NCBI GenBank assembly: GCA_944372745.1
Contig: CALWAB010000009.1
Location: 1-8,975, forward strand
Origin: an uncultured Clostridia bacterium
GTDB taxonomy: Bacteria > Bacillota > Clostridia > Christensenellales > UBA1242
Direction: 5' to 3'
DNA: 8,975 nucleotides
Shown: positions 1-7,984 of the stretch, piece by piece
How the letters are laid out: every line of letters begins with the position of its first letter
Position numbering within the stretch: position 1 is the first letter of the stretch
Notes under the pieces: generated by a model
What the model was told of the DNA's origin: nothing
Databases searched by the model: none
Seen by the model: the letters and a program-made list of their open reading frames with translations, nothing else
Translations under genes and position numbers: made by a program

Positions 1-167
1 TGCCGTACGCAAGTCAACACGGCAATGTGCCATTGCATCCGTATACTAATTAAAATAAACTTTTAGCATAATCTAAATATAAACTAGAGTATTATTTTAT
101 GAAATTTGCTAACACTAATAAAAAAGACAAAATATGACAAAAAGCGACTTAACTACCTGTATTTTAG

Positions 168-196
168 TTGTAAAAAAAATTGCAATATGCTAAAAT
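168..196 (+). promoter_or_regulatory. Promoter of the giant surface-protein gene
   Basis: A -35 box TTGTAA (168-173) is separated by exactly 17 bases from a -10 box TAAAAT (191-196). A TG dinucleotide at 188-189 gives an extended -10. Transcription would start near 203, leaving a leader of about 80 bases before the ATG at 283. An A8 run fills the start of the spacer (172-179), and further A-tracts lie upstream (120-125, 129-132, 139-143) where an UP element would be. This is a motif-based call; in DNA this AT-rich, chance matches are possible, but the spacing and extended -10 argue for it. Confidence 0.6.
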
Positions 197-205
197 TTAG
201 TAAAC

Positions 206-228
206 ATTTTTTGTTTACAACAAAAAAT
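206..228 (+). promoter_or_regulatory. 10-bp perfect hairpin at the 5' end of the giant gene's mRNA
   Basis: Positions 206-215 and 219-228 are perfect reverse complements around a TAC loop (216-218), with a single G-C pair (213/221). A T7 run follows at 230-236. If the promoter at 168-196 is used, the stem begins about 3 bases from the 5' end of the transcript, where stem-loops are known to stabilise mRNAs. It could instead be a DNA operator overlapping the start site, or a weak AT-only terminator for upstream transcription. The sequence does not decide among these. Confidence 0.5.
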
Positions 229-272
229 ATTTTTTTAAGCAAAAATTACACAAAAAATACAAAAGTTAATTT

Positions 273-278
273 GGAGGA
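273..278 (+). promoter_or_regulatory. Shine-Dalgarno site that fixes the start of the giant gene
   Basis: GGAGGA at 273-278 lies 4 bases before ATG 283, a strong match to the anti-Shine-Dalgarno sequence. The reading frame is open back to a TTG at 106, but neither that TTG nor the in-frame ATG at 187 has a comparable site, and the 187 ATG overlaps the -10 box. The extra upstream residues are also Lys/Asn/Phe-rich, as expected for translated intergenic DNA, and would bury the signal peptide 59 residues in. Confidence 0.9.
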
Positions 279-282
279 ACAA

Positions 283-405
283 ATGACTAAAAGAGCAAGT
301 TTTAGACATCTAATCATTACCTTTTGCATACTAGCAATAGGTGCACTCGCTATGGGATTATTAAATATTCGCAGTCAATCCCCTAGCAACACAATACAAG
401 CTGCG
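283..405 (+). other. Signal sequence of the giant protein
   Basis: Residues 1-9 carry positive charges (K3, R4, R8). They are followed by a hydrophobic stretch, residues 10-29 (LIITFCILAIGALAMGLLNI). Two signal peptidase sites are possible: A-L-A at 21-23 inside the hydrophobic stretch, or Q-A-A at 39-41 just before the acidic start of the mature chain (DGD). The second leaves a long spacer after the hydrophobic core, so an uncleaved N-terminal anchor cannot be excluded. There is no lipobox: C15 lies in mid-core without the L-x-[AG]-C context. Confidence 0.8.
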
Positions 406-3400
406 GACGGTGACCTAGTGGTGACTGCACAACTCGTAGATACACGCGTCACCTACACAAATTCATCGTTTGGCAATGCGGTAGGTTCAACACAGTCGCC
501 TATTGCCACAATTAATGATGGTGACACAGTCGTTCTTGACAACACTGATGCCTACAATGTGGCGGTATCTGGTGGCAACTGGTCGCAAGACGGACAAAGC
601 GGTATAGCAACACAAGCAATTCGTTTCGCAATGGGTACACCAGATTCATCAGTGCAGTTAAGCCATTTGTCAATTTCTGCCACACTAAATGGACAACCAT
701 TGGTTATAGCAGAGACAGGGACAGACAATTCATTTGAACAATATTTCTTCGGCTTACCTAATGAATTGTTTATAAGTGATATTAATAACAACAATGTTGC
801 AGTTCCTGAATCTTATGGTCGTGTCATATTCAATTACACTTATAGAACAAGTTCTGCATCAGGTGAAACAAGTCCAGAACAGAGAGGTTCATTCTCATTT
901 AACTTATTAACACTTCCTTATATAAATATGACAGATGAGGAGAATGCTTGGGACTACACAAACCTATACAAATTTGTAGAAGACCAATCTCCTAACTTTG
1001 CAGATTTGGAAAGTGCTACCCGTGATGACCAAAATTTGTACTTCAACTACAATAATTTCACATACGAAAATAGAGATGTACTTAATATGCCAGTCATCAA
1101 GTATGACGCTACAAAGTTTAATCTTTCATACACAAGAAGAATATACAATTCACTTGAGACCGTGACAAGCACAATGACTGCCACAACTACAAATGACATT
1201 ACAAGTGCGGTAGTAACATTTACAAGTACATTGAATGGCGTGACAGAAACATTCACATATAATATTGAAAATCTAGACACAGACCCATTTGTCGAATTGG
1301 TGTTTGAGGATATAGGCGAATACGAATTCACAATGTCATTACTCACTCGTGCAAGTGACACAGAATTTTTGACTGTAGCAAACACTGACGCAACAATTCT
1401 AGGTGCTCAACCTATCACTAGACTTATGACAATCTTCGGTTATCAATTAAAGTATGCAGACGATAGCACAAATACAGCAGAACTTAGAAATGAAGATTAT
1501 GGGCTATATGCAGACATCACAAACCTAAATTATGACTTGCTCTCAACAAGGTTAGTGGCAAAGACAAGTGCTAGCGATACAAGTGCCAATATCAATATTG
1601 GACAACTAAAATTCTTCACAGATGAAGACGGAAATATAGTCATTCCTTCCACAAACCAAGCGCCTTTATGGCTAGATTACATAGGTACTTTAAATATAGA
1701 CTCTACTTCACAATATTTCTATTATGCTAAAACTTCTACAATGGATTACTCAAGACTTGGTGACTATGTCACAACTGAAACTGGTCAGTATGTCAAAGGT
1801 CAATACTTTATGAATGCTGGGCTTTACATTCTAGAAATAAATTATACACTTTCAAGCCTTAGTTATCAAAATCAATTCTTCAAACAATTCTTTGCTTTTG
1901 AAATTTCAAACACAGCACCTTCTGCTCAAATTATCACATTGGGCGATTATTCCACTCTCTACAATGATGGTTATACCAACCAAAATGTAGCAGTAAACTG
2001 GGATACATCCAACCCATTTAATGCAGAAATTACTGCTGTATACGATATGTATACATTTGATAATACTTTAGCAGTAAGCGGTGGCATTATCAACAAGTTT
2101 GGCACAGACAATCAAACGACCTTAAGTAGAAGCGGTAAATATTATGTTCGACTTTATTACGGAAGATTAGGGACAAGTTACACTGCTTGGGAATTTACTA
2201 TAGATAAAGACCCTATTAGTGGTTTAACTATTAACTTCGCTGACGATTTTGTAAACCCTAGCATAGATGCAATAGGCGTAAATTCATTGAATATGCCTTT
2301 CACTCTCACTTGGGATGCAAAACGCAGTGGTGCACAAATTTCACTTGAACACCAACAAATGCTACTCATTAAAGACCCTTCTTATGTCGTAAATGATGTA
2401 AACAATCTAGTATATTTAGGTGATGACGACAATGGAAATAAAATATATGCCTTAAAAAATGGTTATCAAACAAGCACATTATCATCATCTATCACTTACA
2501 GCAATATAGACGAATTCTCAGTATCACAATACGCATTGCATTTCTTTAGGTTATTTGACGAAGCAGGAAATGAACTTTATTATGCGGTATTACTTGACAA
2601 TACTAATCCGTCATTCATTTTTGACCCAGCGATTGACAATAAATACAATATCATAAAAGACACAACAGGTGTCATTTGGGGAAATAGCAAGGCAATTTCA
2701 TTCTCATCCCCAATCACAGGACAAAGTTCACTATTCGATTACTTTGTTAGCAATGATTTGCTTCCAGACATAATTGATATAGACAACGGAATACTCAATA
2801 TAGCATTTGATAGTATCACTGTGCATCACGCACAAATTCAAAGTGAACTATATCTAACAAATATACCAGTCGCTTCCCCTGCTATGCAGGTAGTCATTGA
2901 CGAAACAGCAGGAACAATCACTGCATACACAAGTCAAATCAGTGTAGACGCAGGCGTAATTACATTTATAAATTCTGAAACGCCACTTGTTCCATCTGTA
3001 TCCACAGACCTAGAAGAATATTTCTACAGCGTGGATGTTCGTGACCACGGAACAAATGCTACAGGCTCTACAAATTCAGGTCAAAGCACTACACAATTAG
3101 AAGTCAATCTTGACGCAAGCCAAGTCCTCGCTTTCACTGACGACAATGCGGACATTAGGCTTTACAATGGTTCAGCAACAAATAGAGATAAAGTATATGT
3201 CAATTACTTTGCAGAGCGTGACGAATTTGAAGTGGAAAGTTTGACTATGGAATTTTATCCACTTGCTATGGATAAAACGCTAGAAACTTATCCATACTTG
3301 GATTCACCTACTATTACCCAAGACCTTATGAGCAGTGCGACTTATGACTCAAATACTGGAAAAATGCGTACTGATTACTTCAATGTAATTTACTCATCTT

Positions 3401-6400
3401 CACTCCAAAGAGAAGTCACTCAACCCGGCAAATATGTCGTTACGCGTACTTATGTGTACAACCCAGACTTATTTGAAAGCGAAGATGACGAAAAGCGTAC
3501 AAAAACTTATACATTCTATGTAGACCGCTACAATATAGTACAAAATATTACTGTCGACTATCCAATAATAGTTGATGACCAAGAAGTGTTCACTCGCACT
3601 GTCGGCGAATACATAATGCTTGCATTAGGTATGCAAAATGAGCAATATGCAGAATTTACTGATTTATTACTTTCTGCGACAAGCAATAATGTAATACTTA
3701 CAACAGACTTATTGCCTATCAATCCTATAGTTCCAGAAAACAAATATTCAGTGCTAGATGAAAGCGATGTGACATATTCAAATATTGCTTCTTACAATCT
3801 CAATCTAAGAATTGCTTACAAGGCTACAAACGCAAGTGATGATTCTTATGTAGATGTTGTCAATGTATCAGCAAATTCACTAGAAAGTGTCGTACAACAA
3901 CTATTACAAATAGACCCTAAACAACTAATTCGTGTAGGTATTTACCGTTTCACTTTCACAGACAATACTGGTTATAGCCAAATTGTCGACAATGTAATGA
4001 CAAGCAATATCAATCCAAATACATTTACATTCCGCATTCAAGTGACTAAGTCTGCTCCTACTGGTTCATACTTTGGTACACCAAATGCCGATGGCTCAGA
4101 CAAAGAAATTTTAGCAACATCCTCTAGTTCAGGAACAGCAGTTGCTTCAAGTAGTGACGATGAATTGAAGTTCGTATTTGAAGAAACAACTGATATATAC
4201 AAGGCAAAAATAAATTATGTAGATGTCGTTGTTGACCGCAAAGTGCGTGGCTCTACACAATGGGAAACCGCTGTAACAATTCACTTTGATGACGCAGAAT
4301 TTGATAGTGAAGGCAATCCTATTTATCCATCAAGCCTTGATTTGACTTCACTCAGCGAAGCGCGTGGTATACGCGAACCTATTGCTGCACTTGATTCCGC
4401 TGGAAATGTGCTTATTGACGATGAAGGCAATATCATTTATCAAACTGACTCCGCAGGCAATACAATATATAAATATTCCATATTCTTGCCTACAAAAAAT
4501 CGCTCAGGTTCATACTATGAAGGCGAATACCGCGTAACTATTCACTACTATGGTGATGAAACATATTATATGGACAATGCGGGAACTACTTCTTATTATT
4601 CAAATTCTATAAATGTAGTACTTGACCACACTGCACCTAACTTCAACTTATTGAGATTGGTCTATGCAGACAAGTACTTACCAGCAACAAGTGCTGACCC
4701 TAATGTCATTTCAAAACAAGACATTGTGGAATATGCTAAAAATCAACTTGAAACTAATCCAGAGAAAAAAGAACGCGTACGCCAATTCTTGAGAACTTAC
4801 TCATTTGCTCTACCTAGTGATTTTGTGTTCTATAGAGCAACAAATGAAGATTTCCCAATGAGTATGTACGATGATTACACTTATCCAGAACACGACACAG
4901 GCACAATCTATGTGAGAAAGTACAATAAGTACTCCACTACTGCCGATGACAATCAACAATCTTACATCAATTCTGACCCAGAATACAGCGATGTTACACA
5001 ACAGCGTTTTGAAATTGCTAACCCTATCTACAAGGCTATAAGTTATGGTGATTATGGCACATACAAAGACCCATTCTACCAAACAATTGCACAAGAATCA
5101 GGTTATGCTGAAGGTTATGGCCAAGATGGATATTATGAAATAATTGAAATTGACCAAGCAGGCAATCAACGCATTTACACTGTTTACTTGAAAACTACTC
5201 AAACAAGTACAGTATTCACTGATGGCACTCTTTCACAAGTCGGTGATTCTTTGCACCCTAGCCTAAGTTTAGGTTATGGATACACACTATCAGAAATACA
5301 AAACCTCGATTGTTACACACGCATAAGCATATATGACAGAACTTCAGGCAGTACATTACTTCAAGAATTTGATGTAACACCTACAACTGATGTAAGTACC
5401 ATTATAAATGCTATTAATGGCTACACAGCGGAATCCGATTCTCACGCGACAACAGGTGCTAGATACGACATAGAATTTTTAAATAGATTTAGTGATGACT
5501 TCACAATCTCACTTCAAAGACCGGGTGAGCAACTTGGTTACACTATCACTGAAGGTTCTATTAACTTCTCAATTACCCTTCCAACTAGCACAAATTCTAC
5601 TTGGATTGTAGACTTCATAGTGCGTCAATACAATGCAACAACCGGAACACTTGAGACACTAACCCACGACCTTAATGGTCCTATCAGTGATACAGAATTT
5701 AGTGGTGTTACTTACACATTCAATTCTGGTGAGTATTACTTCTATATGATAGATAACTTTGGGCGTGGTGAAACTCAACCTATTCACTATATTTTCGGTA
5801 TTGTCGATGCACACGACTTAGTTTTCAGCGGTTCACAATTAGATAATGTCACAGCTAGCGATGTGTCATTCACCTATCAAACACGCTTGTATACTGCTGA
5901 AGTCTATGTCAATGGAACGCTTGTTGGAGATTTCGCAAACTATGACAATATATCCATATATGACAACGAATCAAATTACACACGCAGAATTAATTTCGGT
6001 GCAATTGCTAGCAATTCTACATCTTACAGAATTGTACTAAATTACAATACTGGTGGGCTTGATATAGACACTGAACCGCTAGTTTATGAATTCACTATTG
6101 ACACAATTTTGCCTAATTTTGAACTTACTGACTCAAATGGCAATAATATGAACTTCTTATTGAATACTCGTGATGCAAGCACTAGCAAGGAAGTATTTAT
6201 CAGTTGGAACGAGCCTACTAACTTCCCTGTCACTGTAACATTACAACAAAACGATGGCACACCATTTGCTATTGAAAAAGGTTATTCAATATATGTAGAA
6301 GGCAGATACACTTTGACTATGACAAATACTTTAGGTAATTCTGTATCTTACACTTTCTCAATTTCTCAAAACTCTGCTATATTGTATGATGTATTTGCAA

Positions 6401-7890
6401 ATGGTCAAAAAATTGAAGCGGGACTAAACTCTGCTCTCTTCACCCTATCTGGTGTATTCAATGACCAAGCATTTGATATAAATGAGAATATGAAAGTATA
6501 TGTTAGCATATATGAACTCAGTGTAGTAGCAAATGAAAACAAAGACTTGCAGGCAAGACTTGTTTATGAGTATGATTCTGCAAATGTATATAATTTAAAA
6601 ATTTATCAAATTTATGGCTCAAGTTCACTTTATTATAATGAATATATTGCATTGCTTCAAATTGACCGTTCAAATTTGAGAATATCTAACTTTGTAATTG
6701 GTGAAACAAATAATCCTACTTCACAAGCGAGTGGATACAGTATGAACTTTTATTCACCAGATGTCTACGCTTCATGGCAAAATTCATATTCAATCGAAGT
6801 AATGGGCTTTAATACTTTAACATTCCCTAACTTCATTAATGTAGATATTTACTACAATAGTGTATATGTATCGCAATTCAACACAAATACTTTACACTTC
6901 ACAGATTCTGGAGAATATAGATTGTATTTTAGTGACATTGCAGGATACAATTACCGCTTCACAAGTGGATTAACATCAAGAGATTACTTCACTATTGATT
7001 TATTAAATAGCGTATCATTCACTGTCAATAGTGGTGAACCTATTAATTATGCAATTTATAATGACCCTGTCACTTTGGCTATCACAAATACAAGTCGTTA
7101 TGACAGAGGTACATTCAGTATGACAGCGACTTTAAATAATCAACCTATTACTGTGTCAGATTATTATGCAAATGGGGTTTACACCTTTAATCAATATGGA
7201 GCGTACAGAATCTATATGAATGCACAAGTCAACGGCACACCTATCTCAAGTGAATATGTATTCACATTGCTCTCTAATAATGAAGCGCAAAATAGGTTTT
7301 CCTTCAATCAATACGATAGTTTTGAAATCATCTCTGTTATCAAAGAAGGCGTCGATATAACTCAAGATTTGAAAGATGCTCAAAGCACTTCTAAATTGAT
7401 GACATTCAACTTCTCTACAGATAATAATGATAATGGACATTATGTTGTAACTGTCCGCGTTACTCAATCAGAACTAAAACCTATTATGTATTTTGTGTTT
7501 GAATTTTGGATAAATTCCGCAAGCCTTAACTTAATGCCAAGCATACCATTTGGTACATCTACAACAAGTAGAATAACAATAGACCTAAATATGTATGCTA
7601 TTCACCAATCACTTGGAAATGTAGTCATTAAAATCACGGGTATGGATGATATCGTTATCAACGCAGATACTGCAGCGACTAATGAAATTACTTCTATTGA
7701 ATTGACTGAAAATCAAACATATACTATTCAAGCATACACAGAAAGCGGACGCTTGCTTGCAAGTTATATGATTACTAAAAATGAACCTCTGAACACTGTT
7801 GCTATTATAGTAATTGTTGTAGTGTGCGTGGTTGTCGTTGCACTAATTGTATTATTCATTATATTTAGAACGCGTATGAAAGTGCGTTAA
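283..7890 (+). CDS. Giant Ig-like repeat surface protein, secreted and membrane-anchored
   Basis: This gene encodes 2,535 residues that I do not recognise as a named protein. The architecture is clear: a signal sequence (residues 1 to about 41), a long beta-rich extracellular region, and a C-terminal transmembrane helix (2506-2528) with a basic tail. Recurrent bacterial Ig-like signatures support tandem beta-sandwich modules. These are G-x-Y strands (Y at 347, 515, 620, 1051, 1221, 1416, 1617, 1818, 2009, 2212, 2308), D-x-x-G-N turns (759, 1624) and junctions of the type LDNTNP (771-776), FTIDKDP, LDHTAP (1447-1452) and FTIDTILP. Only three cysteines were seen: one in the signal sequence, one in the anchor, and one near residue 1677. 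There is no LPXTG motif, no recognisable enzyme motif and no S-layer-homology repeat. The gene has its own promoter and terminator and appears monocistronic. The likely role is adhesin or surface stalk, inferred from architecture only. The reading frame is intact over its whole length, which argues for selection. Confidence 0.93.
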   Translation: MTKRASFRHLIITFCILAIGALAMGLLNIRSQSPSNTIQAADGDLVVTAQLVDTRVTYTNSSFGNAVGSTQSPIATINDGDTVVLDNTDAYNVAVSGGNWSQDGQSGIATQAIRFAMGTPDSSVQLSHLSISATLNGQPLVIAETGTDNSFEQYFFGLPNELFISDINNNNVAVPESYGRVIFNYTYRTSSASGETSPEQRGSFSFNLLTLPYINMTDEENAWDYTNLYKFVEDQSPNFADLESATRDDQNLYFNYNNFTYENRDVLNMPVIKYDATKFNLSYTRRIYNSLETVTSTMTATTTNDITSAVVTFTSTLNGVTETFTYNIENLDTDPFVELVFEDIGEYEFTMSLLTRASDTEFLTVANTDATILGAQPITRLMTIFGYQLKYADDSTNTAELRNEDYGLYADITNLNYDLLSTRLVAKTSASDTSANINIGQLKFFTDEDGNIVIPSTNQAPLWLDYIGTLNIDSTSQYFYYAKTSTMDYSRLGDYVTTETGQYVKGQYFMNAGLYILEINYTLSSLSYQNQFFKQFFAFEISNTAPSAQIITLGDYSTLYNDGYTNQNVAVNWDTSNPFNAEITAVYDMYTFDNTLAVSGGIINKFGTDNQTTLSRSGKYYVRLYYGRLGTSYTAWEFTIDKDPISGLTINFADDFVNPSIDAIGVNSLNMPFTLTWDAKRSGAQISLEHQQMLLIKDPSYVVNDVNNLVYLGDDDNGNKIYALKNGYQTSTLSSSITYSNIDEFSVSQYALHFFRLFDEAGNELYYAVLLDNTNPSFIFDPAIDNKYNIIKDTTGVIWGNSKAISFSSPITGQSSLFDYFVSNDLLPDIIDIDNGILNIAFDSITVHHAQIQSELYLTNIPVASPAMQVVIDETAGTITAYTSQISVDAGVITFINSETPLVPSVSTDLEEYFYSVDVRDHGTNATGSTNSGQSTTQLEVNLDASQVLAFTDDNADIRLYNGSATNRDKVYVNYFAERDEFEVESLTMEFYPLAMDKTLETYPYLDSPTITQDLMSSATYDSNTGKMRTDYFNVIYSSSLQREVTQPGKYVVTRTYVYNPDLFESEDDEKRTKTYTFYVDRYNIVQNITVDYPIIVDDQEVFTRTVGEYIMLALGMQNEQYAEFTDLLLSATSNNVILTTDLLPINPIVPENKYSVLDESDVTYSNIASYNLNLRIAYKATNASDDSYVDVVNVSANSLESVVQQLLQIDPKQLIRVGIYRFTFTDNTGYSQIVDNVMTSNINPNTFTFRIQVTKSAPTGSYFGTPNADGSDKEILATSSSSGTAVASSSDDELKFVFEETTDIYKAKINYVDVVVDRKVRGSTQWETAVTIHFDDAEFDSEGNPIYPSSLDLTSLSEARGIREPIAALDSAGNVLIDDEGNIIYQTDSAGNTIYKYSIFLPTKNRSGSYYEGEYRVTIHYYGDETYYMDNAGTTSYYSNSINVVLDHTAPNFNLLRLVYADKYLPATSADPNVISKQDIVEYAKNQLETNPEKKERVRQFLRTYSFALPSDFVFYRATNEDFPMSMYDDYTYPEHDTGTIYVRKYNKYSTTADDNQQSYINSDPEYSDVTQQRFEIANPIYKAISYGDYGTYKDPFYQTIAQESGYAEGYGQDGYYEIIEIDQAGNQRIYTVYLKTTQTSTVFTDGTLSQVGDSLHPSLSLGYGYTLSEIQNLDCYTRISIYDRTSGSTLLQEFDVTPTTDVSTIINAINGYTAESDSHATTGARYDIEFLNRFSDDFTISLQRPGEQLGYTITEGSINFSITLPTSTNSTWIVDFIVRQYNATTGTLETLTHDLNGPISDTEFSGVTYTFNSGEYYFYMIDNFGRGETQPIHYIFGIVDAHDLVFSGSQLDNVTASDVSFTYQTRLYTAEVYVNGTLVGDFANYDNISIYDNESNYTRRINFGAIASNSTSYRIVLNYNTGGLDIDTEPLVYEFTIDTILPNFELTDSNGNNMNFLLNTRDASTSKEVFISWNEPTNFPVTVTLQQNDGTPFAIEKGYSIYVEGRYTLTMTNTLGNSVSYTFSISQNSAILYDVFANGQKIEAGLNSALFTLSGVFNDQAFDINENMKVYVSIYELSVVANENKDLQARLVYEYDSANVYNLKIYQIYGSSSLYYNEYIALLQIDRSNLRISNFVIGETNNPTSQASGYSMNFYSPDVYASWQNSYSIEVMGFNTLTFPNFINVDIYYNSVYVSQFNTNTLHFTDSGEYRLYFSDIAGYNYRFTSGLTSRDYFTIDLLNSVSFTVNSGEPINYAIYNDPVTLAITNTSRYDRGTFSMTATLNNQPITVSDYYANGVYTFNQYGAYRIYMNAQVNGTPISSEYVFTLLSNNEAQNRFSFNQYDSFEIISVIKEGVDITQDLKDAQSTSKLMTFNFSTDNNDNGHYVVTVRVTQSELKPIMYFVFEFWINSASLNLMPSIPFGTSTTSRITIDLNMYAIHQSLGNVVIKITGMDDIVINADTAATNEITSIELTENQTYTIQAYTESGRLLASYMITKNEPLNTVAIIVIVVVCVVVVALIVLFIIFRTRMKVR
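4303..4470 (+). repeat. Short D-x-x-G-N-x-[IL]-[IY] repeat cluster in the giant protein
   Basis: Four copies of an eight-residue motif occur within 56 codons: DSEGNPIY (residue 1341), DSAGNVLI (1371), DDEGNIIY (1379) and DSAGNTIY (1389). The second and third are directly adjacent. The copies differ at third codon positions, so they are not recent DNA duplications. Similar D-x-x-G-N turns are scattered elsewhere (447, 759, 1624, 1950), where they look like the hairpin before the last strand of an Ig-like module. Here they probably form a tandem beta-hairpin extension. Confidence 0.65.
5806..7278 (+). repeat. Best-defined tandem array of about 100-residue Ig-like modules
   Basis: In the C-terminal third of the giant protein, module junctions can be placed near residues 1842 (FGIVDAHDLVFSG), 1940 (YEFTIDTILPNF), 2027 (YTFSISQNSAILY), 2134 (RISNFV), 2239 (YFTIDLLNSVSF) and 2332 (YVFTLLS). 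The spacings are 98, 87, 107, 105 and 93 residues, the usual size of an Ig-like beta-sandwich. Four of the five modules have a G-x-Y strand roughly 20-35 residues before their end (Y1818 just before the array, then 2009, 2212, 2308). Sequence identity between modules is low, so this is an old, diverged array rather than a recent expansion. Boundaries were assigned by eye. Confidence 0.6.
7798..7887 (+). other. C-terminal membrane anchor and basic tail of the giant protein
   Basis: Residues 2506-2528 form an uninterrupted Val/Ile-rich hydrophobic helix, preceded by KNEPLNT and followed by the tail RTRMKVR (2529-2535) with four basic residues. By the positive-inside rule the tail is cytoplasmic and the protein is type I: N-terminus outside, anchored at its C-terminus. 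A sortase substrate would carry LPXTG or a variant ahead of the helix, and none is present. The protein is therefore expected to stay in the membrane rather than be linked to peptidoglycan. Confidence 0.88.
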
Positions 7891-7959
7891 TAAAATGAAC
7901 AACAAAACATGGATGCAAGGTTTAAATTATTATTTTGAAATATCTAATAATATTGTTAT

Positions 7960-7984
7960 AAAAAGTGCCTAATGGCACTTTTTT
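7960..7984 (+). terminator. Rho-independent terminator of the giant gene
   Basis: AAAAAGTGCC (7960-7969) pairs perfectly with GGCACTTTTT (7974-7983) around a TAAT loop, and T6 follows the GC part of the stem (7979-7984). It begins 69 bases after the stop codon. The A-run on the 5' side would also give a U-tract on the opposite strand, but no converging gene is visible. It isolates the giant gene from the gene at 8207. Confidence 0.93.

Noticed and set aside
106..282. N-terminal extension of the giant gene starting at TTG 106 (or ATG 187)
   Set aside because: No ribosome site at either codon. The extension covers the promoter and leader hairpin, has an intergenic-like Lys/Asn composition, and would place the signal sequence internally. 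ATG 283 follows a strong GGAGGA.
512..794. Reverse-strand open frames over the start of the giant gene
   Set aside because: These lie wholly inside the giant gene, have no ribosome site or recognisable domain, and read like antisense of repeat coding sequence. The same applies to reverse frames at 1047-1385, 2178-2369, 3558-3743, 4810-5094 and 7246-7467.
5846..6040. Forward-strand 64-codon open frame inside the giant gene
   Set aside because: It is an out-of-frame shadow of an intact Ig-like module, with no ribosome site or supporting features.
283..7890. Use of a mycoplasma-type code with TGA as tryptophan
   Set aside because: Every tryptophan in both genes is TGG and neither reading frame needs a TGA readthrough. 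A TGA-reassigned AT-rich genome would use TGA heavily.
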